Notes: generated by a model from the sequence alone, not told the origin. Counted from the stretch's first letter, positions 1 to 8,865 are shown. The stretch is DNA of 64,000 nucleotides from Enterobacter cloacae (GCA_014169315.1 AP022133.1:2480001-2544000); one strand, 5' to 3'. Numbers and translations are program-made.

Positions 1-759
1 GGGCACCAGTTCCCCTCGTTCAAGTGCAGTCTGTGCTTCCCGTTCCGGGAGCATGGCTATCCCGCAGTGATTCACCGCCGCCTCCATCAATAACGACGAG
101 ATACTGGCGCTGAGATTGCCACTCACGGCCACGCTCAGGTTCTCGCCCTCCGGCGTCAGGAAATGCCAGGACTGTCCGGCAAAAAAGCTGTAATGCAGGC
201 AATTATGTTGCGCCAGATCGTCAGCACTGTCGGGGATACCGTGCGTTGCCAGATACGCAGGTGAGGCACACAAAACGGAGCGGCACTCCCCCAGCCTGCG
301 GGCAATCATGCCGGGTTCCGGGTTATCGGTGATGCGAATCGCCACATCAATACGCTCGCCCACCAGGCTTACCGGATGGTTATTCACATCCAGCTCTACA
401 CGCAACTGCGGGTATCTGGAAAGCAGACCGGGCAGCACCGGGGCAATCATATGCATGGCAGTAAAATGCGCGCAGGCCACCCGCAGCGTGCCGGAGGGTA
501 AATCTTTCGCCGACTGATCTTCAATTTCCTGCGAGATTTGTGAAAGCGTGCGTGTTTTTTGCAGCACTTTTTCCCCTGCGGCGGTCAGCGTCAGCTTGCG
601 CGTCGAGCGGTTGACCAGCCGCGTCCCCGCCCACTTTTCCATTTGTTCCAGATAGCGACTGACCATTGGACGGGAGATCCCCAGCGCACGCGCGGCGGCA
701 CTCAAACTCCCCAGCTCACAAATACGGTTGTAGACCTGAGCGGCAATAACGCGATCCAT
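1..759 (-). CDS. LysR-family transcriptional regulator (3' end outside window)
   Basis: The minus strand reads open from an ATG at 757-759 to the window edge, giving 253 residues without a stop; family members are about 300 residues, so only the last part is missing. Residues 1-60 form the usual winged helix-turn-helix (LGSLSAAARALGIS followed by a recognition helix with SRPMVSRYLEQME). The rest reads as the periplasmic-binding-protein-like effector domain. It is transcribed away from the beta-lactamase-fold gene at 871, with 111 bases between them, so it probably controls that gene and itself. The effector is unknown. Confidence 0.85.
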   Translation of the reverse strand, partial: MDRVIAAQVYNRICELGSLSAAARALGISRPMVSRYLEQMEKWAGTRLVNRSTRKLTLTAAGEKVLQKTRTLSQISQEIEDQSAKDLPSGTLRVACAHFTAMHMIAPVLPGLLSRYPQLRVELDVNNHPVSLVGERIDVAIRITDNPEPGMIARRLGECRSVLCASPAYLATHGIPDSADDLAQHNCLHYSFFAGQSWHFLTPEGENLSVAVSGNLSASISSLLMEAAVNHCGIAMLPEREAQTALERGELVP

Positions 760-870
760 ATAAAGCTCCATTTGCTCGATTTATGAAACAAAGCATGTCT
801 TGTTTCAGGAATTCTGGCAAATGAAGAGATCGGTACAATAGAGACTTTCCTGAAGAACAGAGACAACAGA

Positions 871-1722
871 ATGAAAATCACCCGCCTTGCAGTGCTGTGT
901 ACCCTTTTTACCCCAGCCGTTTTTGCTGCACCGTTAACCATTGATACCTATAACCCACAGGAGAAAGGCATTTTTGCTGTCTCTTCCACGCTGGTTTCCG
1001 GGCCGAAAGAAGCCGTTCTGTTTGACGCGCAGTTCAGCGTAAAGGATGGTGAAGCGCTGGTGGAAAAAATCCGCCACAGCGGTAAAACGCTGAATAAGAT
1101 TGTGATCACCTCCGGCGATCCAGATTTTTATTTTGGCCTGCAACCACTGGTCAAAGCGTTCCCGAATGCCAAAGTCGTGGCCACTCAGCCGGTGGTTGAC
1201 CACATCAAGGCCACCAAAGACGCCAAACTCGCATTCTGGGGACCACAGATGAAAGACGGTGCGCCAACGGAGCTGGTTGTGCCGCAGGTTCTGGCCTCCA
1301 CAACGTTCATGGTTGATGGCGAGAAAATTGATATCGAACAGGCGAACAGCTACGCCGCATACGTGTGGATCCCGTCGGCAAAAACAATCCTCGGCGGCAC
1401 CGGCGTCTCCTGGGGTATTCACGTCTGGACGGCGGATACCCAGACCCAGGCAAGCCGCAAGCAGTGGCAGCAAACGCTGGATGACATGGCAGCCCACCAG
1501 CCAGAGCGCGTGATCCCGGGCCATTATCTCGGTACACCTCCGGCAGGAACCGGCGCTATCGACTTTACCCGCCAGTATCTGCAGCAGTTCGAACACGCGC
1601 TGGCTGAACATAAAGATTCTGCAGGGGTGATCGCCAGCATGAAAAAACAGTGGCCTAACCTTGCTGAAGCCAGCTCGCTGGAGCTGAGCGCCAAAGTGAA
1701 TACCGGTGAAATGAAATGGTAA
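871..1722 (+). CDS. Periplasmic metallo-beta-lactamase-fold protein with degenerate metal motif
   Basis: 283 residues with a Sec signal peptide (about residues 1-19, ending VFAA). The body has the MBL fold pattern: a substrate beta strand near residue 50 (AVLFDAQF), then TSGDPDFYFG near residues 87-96 where active hydrolases carry HxHxDH, and a late IPGHYLG. The first zinc-site histidines are therefore absent while the Asp-Pro-Asp-Phe block and the late His remain, as in the divergent Vmh-like MBL proteins. Substrate unknown. It is divergent from a LysR gene, its likely regulator. No partner gene follows in operon; sra lies 100 bases downstream. Confidence 0.75.
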   Translation: MKITRLAVLCTLFTPAVFAAPLTIDTYNPQEKGIFAVSSTLVSGPKEAVLFDAQFSVKDGEALVEKIRHSGKTLNKIVITSGDPDFYFGLQPLVKAFPNAKVVATQPVVDHIKATKDAKLAFWGPQMKDGAPTELVVPQVLASTTFMVDGEKIDIEQANSYAAYVWIPSAKTILGGTGVSWGIHVWTADTQTQASRKQWQQTLDDMAAHQPERVIPGHYLGTPPAGTGAIDFTRQYLQQFEHALAEHKDSAGVIASMKKQWPNLAEASSLELSAKVNTGEMKW

Positions 1723-1769
1723 GCTGAAAACCTGCTACGCTTGATGGGCAACCTAAGGGGTTACATTTC

Positions 1770-1785
1770 GTTCACGAAAGTGAAC
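1770..1785 (+). promoter_or_regulatory. GNRA-tetraloop hairpin in sra leader
   Basis: Six-base stem GTTCAC/GTGAAC closed by a GAAA tetraloop, 38 bases before the sra start codon. It would sit in the 5' untranslated region if transcription starts near the CTACGCTT motif around 1735, which resembles a sigma-S -10 element. The stem is visible in the sequence; a regulatory role is inferred. Confidence 0.3.
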
Positions 1786-1822
1786 TTGTCCTTAAAACTA
1801 TCAACAGGATTGAGGAGTTAAC

Positions 1823-1960
1823 ATGAAATCGAACCGTCAGGCACGCCATATTCTGGGGCTGAACTACAAGCTTTCAAACCAGCGCAAAGTGGTGATTGAG
1901 GGCGACATCGAAACGCAGGTCACCCACGCTACCGGCAGAAAACGCCACGCAGGCAAGTAA
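1823..1960 (+). CDS. sra: Stationary-phase-induced ribosome-associated protein Sra
   Basis: 45-residue basic protein, starting [13 protein letters not shown] and ending GRKRHAGK, the same length and terminal motifs as E. coli Sra (RpsV, 30S subunit protein S22). It binds the small ribosomal subunit in stationary phase. The start is set by a GAGGAG Shine-Dalgarno sequence 7 bases upstream. As in E. coli it lies next to the malic enzyme gene maeA. It is followed directly by a strong rho-independent terminator, so it is a monocistronic unit. Confidence 0.93.
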   Translation: MKSNRQARHILGLNYKLSNQRKVVIEGDIETQVTHATGRKRHAGK

Positions 1961-1980
1961 GTTCCAGTAAAAGATCTGCA

Positions 1981-2012
1981 ACACCATCGGCAAAACCGAT
2001 GGTGTTTTTTTT
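1981..2012 (+). terminator. Rho-independent terminator of sra
   Basis: Perfect stem ACACCATCGG/CCGATGGTGT around a CAAAA loop, followed by eight T residues, 20 bases after the sra stop codon. Confidence 0.9.
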
Positions 2013-2135
2013 ATGTGTTGCGGTAATTAACATTTAGCTCCTTTATAATACCTCCCGACCGAACCCCGCAGCACAGGCCAGAAAGATGACAAACAGCAGT
2101 GTCAGGGACGGATCTTCAAAAAAAGAGTGAGTGAC

Positions 2136-3833
2136 ATGGACAACAAACTGAAAAAACATCGTTCCTTATATATCCCGTATGCCGGGCCGGTTTTACTTGA
2201 ATTCCCCCTGCTGAACAAAGGCAGTGCCTTTAGCATGGAAGAGCGCAGCAGCTTTAACCTGCTTGGCCTGCTGCCAGAAGTGGTTGAAACCATCGAAGAA
2301 CAGGCAGAACGAGCCTGGATCCAGTATCAGGGTTTCAAAACTGAAATCGATAAGCACATCTACCTGCGTAACATCCAGGACACCAACGAAACCCTCTTCT
2401 ACCGCCTGGTGCAAAACCATCTCGAAGAGATGATGCCGGTGATCTACACCCCGACGGTCGGTGCGGCCTGTGAGCGTTTCTCTGAGATTTATCGTCGTTC
2501 CCGTGGCGTGTTCATCTCTTATCAGAACCGTCACAACATGGACGATATTCTGCAGAACGTGCCAAATCACAACATTAAAGTGATCGTGGTGACTGACGGC
2601 GAACGTATTCTGGGTCTCGGTGACCAGGGCATTGGCGGGATGGGGATCCCCATCGGTAAGCTTTCCCTCTACACCGCCTGCGGCGGTATCAGCCCGGCGT
2701 ACACCCTGCCAGTGGTACTGGATGTTGGCACGAACAACCAACAGTTGCTGAACGATCCGCTGTACATGGGCTGGCGTCATCCGCGTATTACCGACGACGA
2801 GTACTATCAGTTTGTCGACGATTTCATTCAGGCCGTGAAACAGCGCTGGCCAGACGTGTTGCTGCAGTTTGAAGACTTTGCGCAGAAGAACGCGATGCCG
2901 CTGCTGAACCGCTATCGCGATGAGATCTGCTCGTTCAATGACGATATCCAGGGCACTGCAGCCGTGACGGTCGGTACGCTGATCGCTGCCAGCCGTGCGG
3001 CAGGTAGCCAGTTGAGCTACCAAAAAATCGTCTTCCTCGGTGCAGGCTCTGCGGGTTGCGGTATTGCCGAGCAGATTATTGCCCAGACGCAGCGCGAAGG
3101 CCTGAGCGAAGAACTGGCCCGCTCCCGCGTCTTTATGGTTGACCGTTTCGGTCTGTTGACCGACGGCATGCCAAATCTGCTGCCGTTCCAGACTAAGCTG
3201 GTGCAAAAGCGCGACAACCTGAAAAACTGGGATACCGACAACGAGGTGCTCTCCCTGCTGGACGTGGTGCGCAACGTGAAGCCGGATATTCTGATCGGCG
3301 TTTCCGGGCAGACCGGTCTCTTCACCGAAGAGATTATTCGCGAAATGCACAAGCACTGCGAACGCCCTATCGTGATGCCGCTGTCTAACCCAACCTCCCG
3401 CGTGGAAGCCACGCCGCAGGACATCATCGCCTGGACCGAAGGTAACGCGCTGGTTGCCACCGGCAGTCCGTTTGATCCGGTGGTGTGGAAAGACAAGACC
3501 TACCCCATTGCCCAGTGCAACAACTCCTATATCTTCCCGGGTATTGGACTGGGTGTTATCGCTTCCGGGGCGTCACGCATTACCGACGAAATGCTGATGT
3601 CCGCGAGTGAAACGCTGGCGAAATACTCTCCGTTGGTTAACAACGGTGAAGGTCTGGTATTGCCGGAGCTGAAGGACATCCACAAAGTGTCTCGCGCTAT
3701 TGCGTTTGCAGTAGGCAAGATGGCGCAACAGCAAGGTGTGGCAATCAAAACCTCTGCCGATGCATTGCAGCAAGCCATTGATGATAACTTCTGGATGCCG
3801 GAATACCGCAGCTATCGTCGTACCTCGATTTAA
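2136..3833 (+). CDS. maeA: NAD-dependent malic enzyme
   Basis: 565 residues, same length as E. coli MaeA (SfcA) and nearly identical to it by eye. Catalyses oxidative decarboxylation of L-malate to pyruvate with NAD. Visible signatures: [21 protein letters not shown] near residue 105, the malic enzyme motif [12 protein letters not shown] near 270 with the divalent-metal acidic residues, and the NAD-binding [11 protein letters not shown] near 310. The ATG at 2136 is chosen because it gives the family length and is preceded by GAGTGAG; an in-frame GTG at 2127 would add three residues. The neighbour sra matches the E. coli order. A second, diverged malic enzyme lies at 40633-42318. Confidence 0.95.
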   Translation: MDNKLKKHRSLYIPYAGPVLLEFPLLNKGSAFSMEERSSFNLLGLLPEVVETIEEQAERAWIQYQGFKTEIDKHIYLRNIQDTNETLFYRLVQNHLEEMMPVIYTPTVGAACERFSEIYRRSRGVFISYQNRHNMDDILQNVPNHNIKVIVVTDGERILGLGDQGIGGMGIPIGKLSLYTACGGISPAYTLPVVLDVGTNNQQLLNDPLYMGWRHPRITDDEYYQFVDDFIQAVKQRWPDVLLQFEDFAQKNAMPLLNRYRDEICSFNDDIQGTAAVTVGTLIAASRAAGSQLSYQKIVFLGAGSAGCGIAEQIIAQTQREGLSEELARSRVFMVDRFGLLTDGMPNLLPFQTKLVQKRDNLKNWDTDNEVLSLLDVVRNVKPDILIGVSGQTGLFTEEIIREMHKHCERPIVMPLSNPTSRVEATPQDIIAWTEGNALVATGSPFDPVVWKDKTYPIAQCNNSYIFPGIGLGVIASGASRITDEMLMSASETLAKYSPLVNNGEGLVLPELKDIHKVSRAIAFAVGKMAQQQGVAIKTSADALQQAIDDNFWMPEYRSYRRTSI

Positions 3834-4325
3834 CTACGGTTACGGACGGCCCTCTCTCCGGGTTCCCCACAAATTACAGATTGGCACAGAATACCCCCTC
3901 TCCCTTGAGGGAAAGGGCTGGGGTGAGGGGGAACATAAGGCAGCGGTGGTCATTCCGTTCACTTTATGTTGATTGCTGCTCTGTAACGACGACACAGGTG
4001 AACGTGCCAGGGCGGTTCACCGCCACCGCCCTGGCAACCCGGGCTCCCGGCAAGAAAATCGCCGCTGCGCTATGGCTTGCATAAGAATTGCAAATGTCGC
4101 CATTTGTGGGGGCATCTTACGTCCGTGAATGAGTCGATCATCAACACGGCAATGAACCCTGTTTACCATCAATATATCCTTATTTATGTAGATTAATCTC
4201 TCTTGAAACGTTCAAACATTTCAATAATTAGAATATAGACATCCAATTTAATGTTCGTGACAGAGTTCAATAAGTAAATTATCAGAATGAGTGATATTTG
4301 TTGAGGGAATGATACTTTTTAGGAT
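3834..4325. other. Intergenic region between maeA and PAAR island
   Basis: No gene is supported here. It holds the repeat at 3894-3931, a perfect 10-base stem (GCCAGGGCGG/CCGCCCTGGC, 4006-4035), and from about 4120 a very AT-rich stretch typical of acquired DNA. No T-run follows the 4006-4035 stem, so it is not an obvious terminator. Confidence 0.5.
3894..3931 (+). repeat. Short palindromic repeat, copy 1
   Basis: Partly palindromic C-rich/G-rich element (CCCTCTCCCTTGAGGGA then GGGCTGGGGTGAGGGG). A related copy in the same orientation is at 6789-6820. Together they bracket the PAAR effector island. Elements of this kind are scattered in enterobacterial intergenic regions. Confidence 0.6.
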
Positions 4326-4355
4326 AAAAACAAGCCCACCAAGGGCTTGTTTTTA
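4326..4355. terminator. Bidirectional rho-independent terminator
   Basis: Stem ACAAGCCC/GGGCTTGT with loop ACCAA, flanked by A5 on the left and T5 on the right, so it can act on both strands. On the minus strand it closes the PAAR effector/membrane-protein operon that ends at 4382. Confidence 0.85.
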
Positions 4356-4381
4356 TTATTTTAGAGATATTTTCAATATAT

Positions 4382-4804
4382 TCATAGGTTAATATGATGA
4401 ATAATTTTCATTAAAGCCAAACCCACAACTATAAGAATTGCTCCAATTATTGCAAGATAATGCTCTATTAAGAATGGTCTAATAAGATGTTTGGGTAATC
4501 CACGGATAAATTCTTTATCAACATCTGGCATGTGAATTGAATTCTTATTACTTAAGATTGGCATCATTATAAATTGTCTTTTTACTGCATATCCATAATT
4601 AAAATATAGTATATTCAACATGTTTTTATCAGAGTCTTTGAAAAGCGTAATAGCCTCTGGCAAACTACCGTGTTTTTCTTTATATAAAATACAAATTTCG
4701 TCATATCTTTTCCGATTCAATGCAGATAAGATAAAACTACAACAAATAAGAAAAAAGCCTAGTAAACTGAAGGTGATAAATATCAAATCGCTTACTTTAA
4801 TCAT
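4382..4804 (-). CDS. Small two-helix membrane protein, candidate immunity protein
   Basis: About 140 residues from the ATG at 4804 (an upstream ATG at 4819 would add five). Hydrophobic helices lie at about residues 4-25 and 110-132, with a basic soluble loop of about 85 residues between them (KRYDEICILYKEKHG, FIRGLPKHLIRP). I do not recognise a family. The start overlaps the end of the PAAR gene by 8 bases, so the two are translationally coupled. It is more AT-rich than its neighbours. Small membrane proteins coded right after an effector with a hydrophobic glycine-rich C-terminus are the usual arrangement for immunity to pore-forming toxins; that role is inferred. Confidence 0.6.
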   Translation of the reverse strand: MIKVSDLIFITFSLLGFFLICCSFILSALNRKRYDEICILYKEKHGSLPEAITLFKDSDKNMLNILYFNYGYAVKRQFIMMPILSNKNSIHMPDVDKEFIRGLPKHLIRPFLIEHYLAIIGAILIVVGLALMKIIHHINL

Positions 4805-6248
4805 CGTTTGTGATCTCATAAAGTCGTTTGCCTAATTTTTCTCCATCAGAGGATAAAACCGCCTCACTCCCCCAACCTATACCCCCTGCAACACCAATAG
4901 TACAGAGTAAAGCCCCTGCACCTCCAGCTTCAAACGTAGCTGCACCTAACACAAGGGAGCATATTGCTCCTGATGCCCCTCTTTCTACTATTTGTTCAGC
5001 TATGTATCCTCCAGCCAGGCTACCGGAAAATTCCCCAATAGATGTAAAGGCAGTTTTAGCACAATCTTTGCCCAGGGCACAGGCTTCTGTAATTTTCGAT
5101 GCTGTATCTAATGCAGCCAGGCCAACGCCAATCTTCCCGGCAGTTTCCATTAACTTGACATACTTCGCCAGCTTCTCGATGTGAGTCGCATAACCTTCGA
5201 TATCGCTTACCCCTGTTTCATTCCAGCGATGGGTAATTGCATGGGTTGAGAGTCCAAGTGATTTTTTGAGGTCGGTATATTCATTGAACATGAAACGGTG
5301 CTTTGAGAACATTTTAAGGACGCTATCAAGCTGACCAAGCAACTGACGGCGCTCAACGTAAAACTGCTCACTGATCAACGCGCCGCTGGTGATGTAGTGG
5401 TTTTGATAGGATTTCTCGATACTGACAAGGATATTTTCAACCTGCTGGAAATATCCCTTTGCTGCTTCTGTGACCTGTCCTGAGTACCCGTAAATTTCGC
5501 TGGTTTTACTGGCAGCGGCTGCAAACATTTCAATGGTATCTTTATTTTTAAACAGAAATCGCGCTTGCTGATGTGAAAGCGGGGCCAGGGCTGTATCAAT
5601 TCGTTCCTTCGCAGCTTGCAAGTGCGCTATTTGTTTCTCGTCCTGCTTCTCCGGGTCAACAATGAGCAGGATAGAACCGGCTTTATACTGTTTATCTTCA
5701 CCGTTCAATGAAAGATACAGTTCGCGCACGCCATTTGGTGGATTTAGAAACAGATAGGGGTCATATGCTCGGGTGTGGCTTCCATATGGGAGTATACAAT
5801 ACCCGGCATCTACTGATTCGCGCTGTTCTTTCTCTTTCATTGGCACAGGGGAAATTGGTTTTGGAGGTGTGGCTGCTGGTGGCTGAGGAGAGAAAGTTGG
5901 TTCTGACGTCGGTTTTGGTGCTATCGGGGTTGGTATGGACGATTGAAGTCTTTGAGGTCTGGATACAGGCTCATCACCATAGGACATCGAATAATCAGAG
6001 GGGATAAATTCACATTTACAATCACAACTTCCCCGACTATGCAAAGTACCTGCTGCTGCTACACCATCTATAGAATAGAACGGAATTCCGCCCAAAATGG
6101 TATGAACTTGTTTATCAACTCCACATATGTATTTATCTCCATTTCTGGCTGTACGTTGCCCTGATAATGAATGTCCCGCATAACCTGTAATGATTGAGCC
6201 ACCACATGTTGTTTGACAGCCCACAGTCAAAAAATATCCTCTCGCCAT
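4797..6248 (-). CDS. PAAR-domain protein with LysM-like linker and hydrophobic toxin-like C-terminus
   Basis: 483 residues. Residues 1-80 form a PAAR domain (glycine-rich strands, GHSLSGQRTARNGDKYICG, CDCKCEF), which caps the type VI secretion VgrG spike. Residues 100-140 are a proline-rich linker. Residues 145-200 resemble a LysM-like module ending KAGSILLIVDP. Residues 205-360 are predicted helical. Residues 370-465 carry glycine/alanine-rich hydrophobic segments (GKIGVGLAAL, GASGAICSLVLGAATFEAGG, IGVAGGIGWG), suggesting membrane insertion or pore formation. The start follows AAGGA by 7 bases. No type VI structural genes are in this window, so this would be an orphan effector cassette. The PAAR call is firm; the toxin activity is inferred. 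Confidence 0.75.
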   Translation of the reverse strand: MARGYFLTVGCQTTCGGSIITGYAGHSLSGQRTARNGDKYICGVDKQVHTILGGIPFYSIDGVAAAGTLHSRGSCDCKCEFIPSDYSMSYGDEPVSRPQRLQSSIPTPIAPKPTSEPTFSPQPPAATPPKPISPVPMKEKEQRESVDAGYCILPYGSHTRAYDPYLFLNPPNGVRELYLSLNGEDKQYKAGSILLIVDPEKQDEKQIAHLQAAKERIDTALAPLSHQQARFLFKNKDTIEMFAAAASKTSEIYGYSGQVTEAAKGYFQQVENILVSIEKSYQNHYITSGALISEQFYVERRQLLGQLDSVLKMFSKHRFMFNEYTDLKKSLGLSTHAITHRWNETGVSDIEGYATHIEKLAKYVKLMETAGKIGVGLAALDTASKITEACALGKDCAKTAFTSIGEFSGSLAGGYIAEQIVERGASGAICSLVLGAATFEAGGAGALLCTIGVAGGIGWGSEAVLSSDGEKLGKRLYEITNDD

Positions 6249-6921
6249 GATATCATCCTTAATTAACAGTATTATTTAAATTTGACATTCTCCATGTATT
6301 CAATTCCCGTTAGCTGAGCCGCTAATAATTAAGTGCCATTTTAACTGTAAGATAATATACATTTTACATAAGAGAATTGAGGGGTGGATCACATTTATTG
6401 CGTGGGGAAAAGTAACGAAAAATTAAATTATCATCACCAGGAATTATATGTTGCATATCATTCTTGGTGATGATGATTACTGTTGAATAACTGATTTAGA
6501 ACTTCATTAACTCATGTGGTTTATTTTCCCATTTAAAAAGCGCTTATTTTTTGCAAAACCAGTATTTCACAAGGACACTGCCCCCCGCAGAAAAAGATTA
6601 GCTGTATGAAAACAGCTACATCGGGATGAAAAAACATTCTGAGTTTCTTTCAACAGAAAAGCCAGTTCATCAAAACTAAGAAATCGTTCGCCTATATATG
6701 CTTCATCTTCTGAAATCTCTAACACCGGAATTGAAATCAACGTGTTTATACTTAAATTATCTCACTCTTTGTTCAATTTTTTTGACTTCCTCCCCTGTGG
6801 GAGAGGGTTGGAGTGAGGGCACCAGACTGCACCGTCTGGCCTTCTCCCTCTGGCTAAATCCTCTTTCCCCCGCTACACTCCTTTCATCCATTAACCCACT
6901 GAATATATAAGGAGGCCAATT
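6249..6921. other. AT-rich intergenic region
   Basis: No convincing gene. The first 500 bases are AT-rich and should contain the promoter of the PAAR operon on the minus strand. The second copy of the short palindromic repeat is at 6789-6820. A strong Shine-Dalgarno AAGGAGG at 6909-6915 begins the leader of the ABC-F gene. Confidence 0.5.
6789..6820 (+). repeat. Short palindromic repeat, copy 2
   Basis: CCTCCCCTGTGGGAGAGGG followed by TTGGAGTGAGGGC, related to the copy at 3894-3931 in the same orientation. It marks the right side of the AT-rich PAAR island. Confidence 0.6.
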
Positions 6922-7005
6922 ATGCTGTACTGTGAAATTTTCAATGTTTCACATACACTTGGTGATCGCACCTGCTCAGGCGTTATCGATATCGTGCTGC
7001 GATAA
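6922..7005 (+). CDS. Putative 27-residue leader peptide upstream of ABC-F gene
   Basis: ATG preceded by a near-perfect Shine-Dalgarno AAGGAGG with 6 bases of spacing, and a TAA after 27 codons (MLYCEIFNVSHTLGDRTCSG... ending IVLR). It lies 115 bases before the ABC-F start. A small stem CTTCG/CGAAG follows the stop at once. No family recognised. The strength of the ribosome site makes translation plausible; a role in attenuation of the downstream gene is inferred from the known leader-peptide control of several ABC-F genes. Confidence 0.4.
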   Translation: MLYCEIFNVSHTLGDRTCSGVIDIVLR

Positions 7006-7093
7006 CTTCGGCTTGAGCGAAGACACCAACCCCTGAAATCCCTTCTCTCGGGCTTACTGAGTTATCGTCAGCGATGTTTGACGAGGCATAAAC

Positions 7094-7114
7094 ATGCCTG
7101 TAACTCCTGGGTAA
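7094..7114 (+). CDS. Putative 6-residue leader peptide MPVTPG
   Basis: ATG CCT GTA ACT CCT GGG TAA, preceded by GAGG with 7 bases of spacing. Its stop lies 6 bases before the ABC-F start codon, close enough for translational coupling. Two of the six codons are proline, next to threonine and glycine, a composition that can slow ribosomes. Too short to prove coding from sequence alone. Confidence 0.3.
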   Translation: MPVTPG

Positions 7115-7120
7115 GCAATA

Positions 7121-8830
7121 ATGAGCACTTTACTCACTGCACAATCTTTACGTGTTGATACGGCGTTTGGCACGCTCTTCGACGCCCTCTCCTTTACGCT
7201 GAAAAAAGGCGACCGCATTGGTCTGCTGGGTGATAACGGCTGCGGTAAAAGTACGCTGTTAAAGATCCTGGACGGCACAAACTCGCCTGCTGCCGGAACG
7301 GTGGCGCTGGCCGGGCACTGCCTGATGGCGCGCGTTGAGCAACATCTGCCGGACGCCATTTATCCGCTGACTATGCTGGATGCGGTGCTGGCGCAACTGT
7401 CGTCTGCTGAACGAGACAACCTGCGCTGGAAAGCAGAAACCCTACTGGCCGGAATGGGCTTCACACCAGAGGATATGGCATTACAATCGGCCACATTGAG
7501 CGGTGGCCAACATACGCGTCTCCTGCTGGCAAGAGCGCTTATTAGCGATCCCGATCTGCTCCTGCTTGATGAGCCGAGCAACCACCTCGATTTGCCAACG
7601 ATGCTCTGGCTGGAACAGTTTTTACAGAACTGGTCTGGCAGCTTTGTGCTGGTCTCGCACGACAGACAACTGCTGGACGCCGTCACTAACGGTAGCTGGA
7701 TCCTGCGCGATAAGACGCTGCACTACTTTGCGCTTCCCTGCTCGGCGGCGCGCAAGGCGCTGGTCGCAAAAGACGAAAGCGATGCGCAACGCCATAAGGC
7801 TGAACAAAAGGAAATCGACCGCATCACGACCAGCGCCAAACGGCTGGCAACCTGGGGCAAGGTCTACGACAACGAAGATCTGGCCCGCAAAGCCAAACAG
7901 ATGGAAAAACAGGTCGAGCGGCTGAAAGAGAACCAGACGGAAGTCACCGTAGGCAGTCAGTGGACATTAACCCTGCGGGGCGACGCGCTGCGGGCCGACC
8001 GTCTGCTGGAGATGGAACGTCTCGGTGTTCCGCCCGCTCCAGGGCTGCCGGATCTGTTTAATGTCGACATTGCCAGGCTGAAAAGTGGCGATCGGGTGGC
8101 GATCGTCGGGCGTAACGGCTGCGGTAAATCGTCGTTGATGAAACTTATCTGGCGACATTTTACCGATGCGCTAACGGACGCCAGGCTGAAAATCCATCCG
8201 CGTGTCTCGCCAGGTTATTACGATCAGACGCTGAACCAGCTGCCGGACGATACCTCGCTGTTTGATGCACTGGAGCCTTTTGCACCCGATCCGCAGAATC
8301 GCAAGATGGCGCTGATCGGTGCCGGGTTCCCGTGGGCGCGTCACGGACAAAAGGTCAACACGCTCAGCGGCGGCGAGCGTTCTCGCCTGCTGTTTGTTGG
8401 GCTGACGCTTGCCCGTTATAGCCTGCTGATGCTGGATGAACCGACCAACCATCTGGACATGGAGGGCAAAGAAGCGCTGGCCGACACTCTGCAACAGTTT
8501 GAAGGTGGTGTGCTGCTGGTCAGCCACGATCGTCAGTTGATTAGCCAAAGCTGTAACCGCTTCTGGTTGATTGAGGATGGCATGCTGAGCGAGTGGCATG
8601 ATGCCGAAGCCGTATTCGAAAGGCTGCGTGAAAGTGCAGGCCTGACATACCAGGCTGAGTCATCACCGCCGGTGGAAAACGCCCCGGCACTGTCGGACGA
8701 TCTGCTTGAACGGCTGATTGCACTGGAAACGCTGCTTGCGGAGGATGTCGCGCGTAAGCCGAAACATCAAAAGCCGCAGCTGCAGGCGCAATGGCGTAAA
8801 GAGATTGAGGCAATAGAAGCACAGCTTTAA
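7121..8830 (+). CDS. ABC-F family ATPase (translation factor type)
   Basis: 569 residues, two ATP-binding cassettes in one chain and no membrane segments, the ABC-F layout. Domain 1: Walker A GDNGCGKST near residue 38, signature LSGGQ near 126, Walker B LLLLDEPSNHLD. A charged interdomain linker follows at about residues 195-275 (ATWGKVYDNEDLARKAKQME). Domain 2: GRNGCGKSS near 330, LSGGERSR, LLMLDEPTNHLD near 445. ABC-F proteins bind the ribosomal E site and relieve stalled states or protect from antibiotics. It does not correspond by length or sequence to E. coli EttA, Uup, YheS or YbiT, so it appears to be an additional paralogue. Two tiny leader ORFs precede it. Confidence 0.88.
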   Translation: MSTLLTAQSLRVDTAFGTLFDALSFTLKKGDRIGLLGDNGCGKSTLLKILDGTNSPAAGTVALAGHCLMARVEQHLPDAIYPLTMLDAVLAQLSSAERDNLRWKAETLLAGMGFTPEDMALQSATLSGGQHTRLLLARALISDPDLLLLDEPSNHLDLPTMLWLEQFLQNWSGSFVLVSHDRQLLDAVTNGSWILRDKTLHYFALPCSAARKALVAKDESDAQRHKAEQKEIDRITTSAKRLATWGKVYDNEDLARKAKQMEKQVERLKENQTEVTVGSQWTLTLRGDALRADRLLEMERLGVPPAPGLPDLFNVDIARLKSGDRVAIVGRNGCGKSSLMKLIWRHFTDALTDARLKIHPRVSPGYYDQTLNQLPDDTSLFDALEPFAPDPQNRKMALIGAGFPWARHGQKVNTLSGGERSRLLFVGLTLARYSLLMLDEPTNHLDMEGKEALADTLQQFEGGVLLVSHDRQLISQSCNRFWLIEDGMLSEWHDAEAVFERLRESAGLTYQAESSPPVENAPALSDDLLERLIALETLLAEDVARKPKHQKPQLQAQWRKEIEAIEAQL

Positions 8831-8837
8831 CGTCTGC

Positions 8838-8861
8838 GCCCGGCGGCAGTCTCCGCCGGGC
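8838..8861. repeat. GC-rich palindrome between convergent genes
   Basis: Stem GCCCGGCGG/CCGCCGGGC between the convergent ABC-F and araJ genes, REP-like in composition. No T-run follows, so it is more likely an mRNA 3'-end stabiliser or REP element than a classical terminator. Confidence 0.55.
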
Positions 8862-8865
8862 CAGA

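Noticed and set aside
2193..3356. 387-codon open frame antisense to maeA
   Set aside because: The sense strand encodes complete malic enzyme; the antisense product has no recognisable motif and no ribosome site.
4382..6248. Part of a type VI secretion cluster
   Set aside because: No tss, vgrG or hcp genes anywhere in the window; only the PAAR effector and partner are present.
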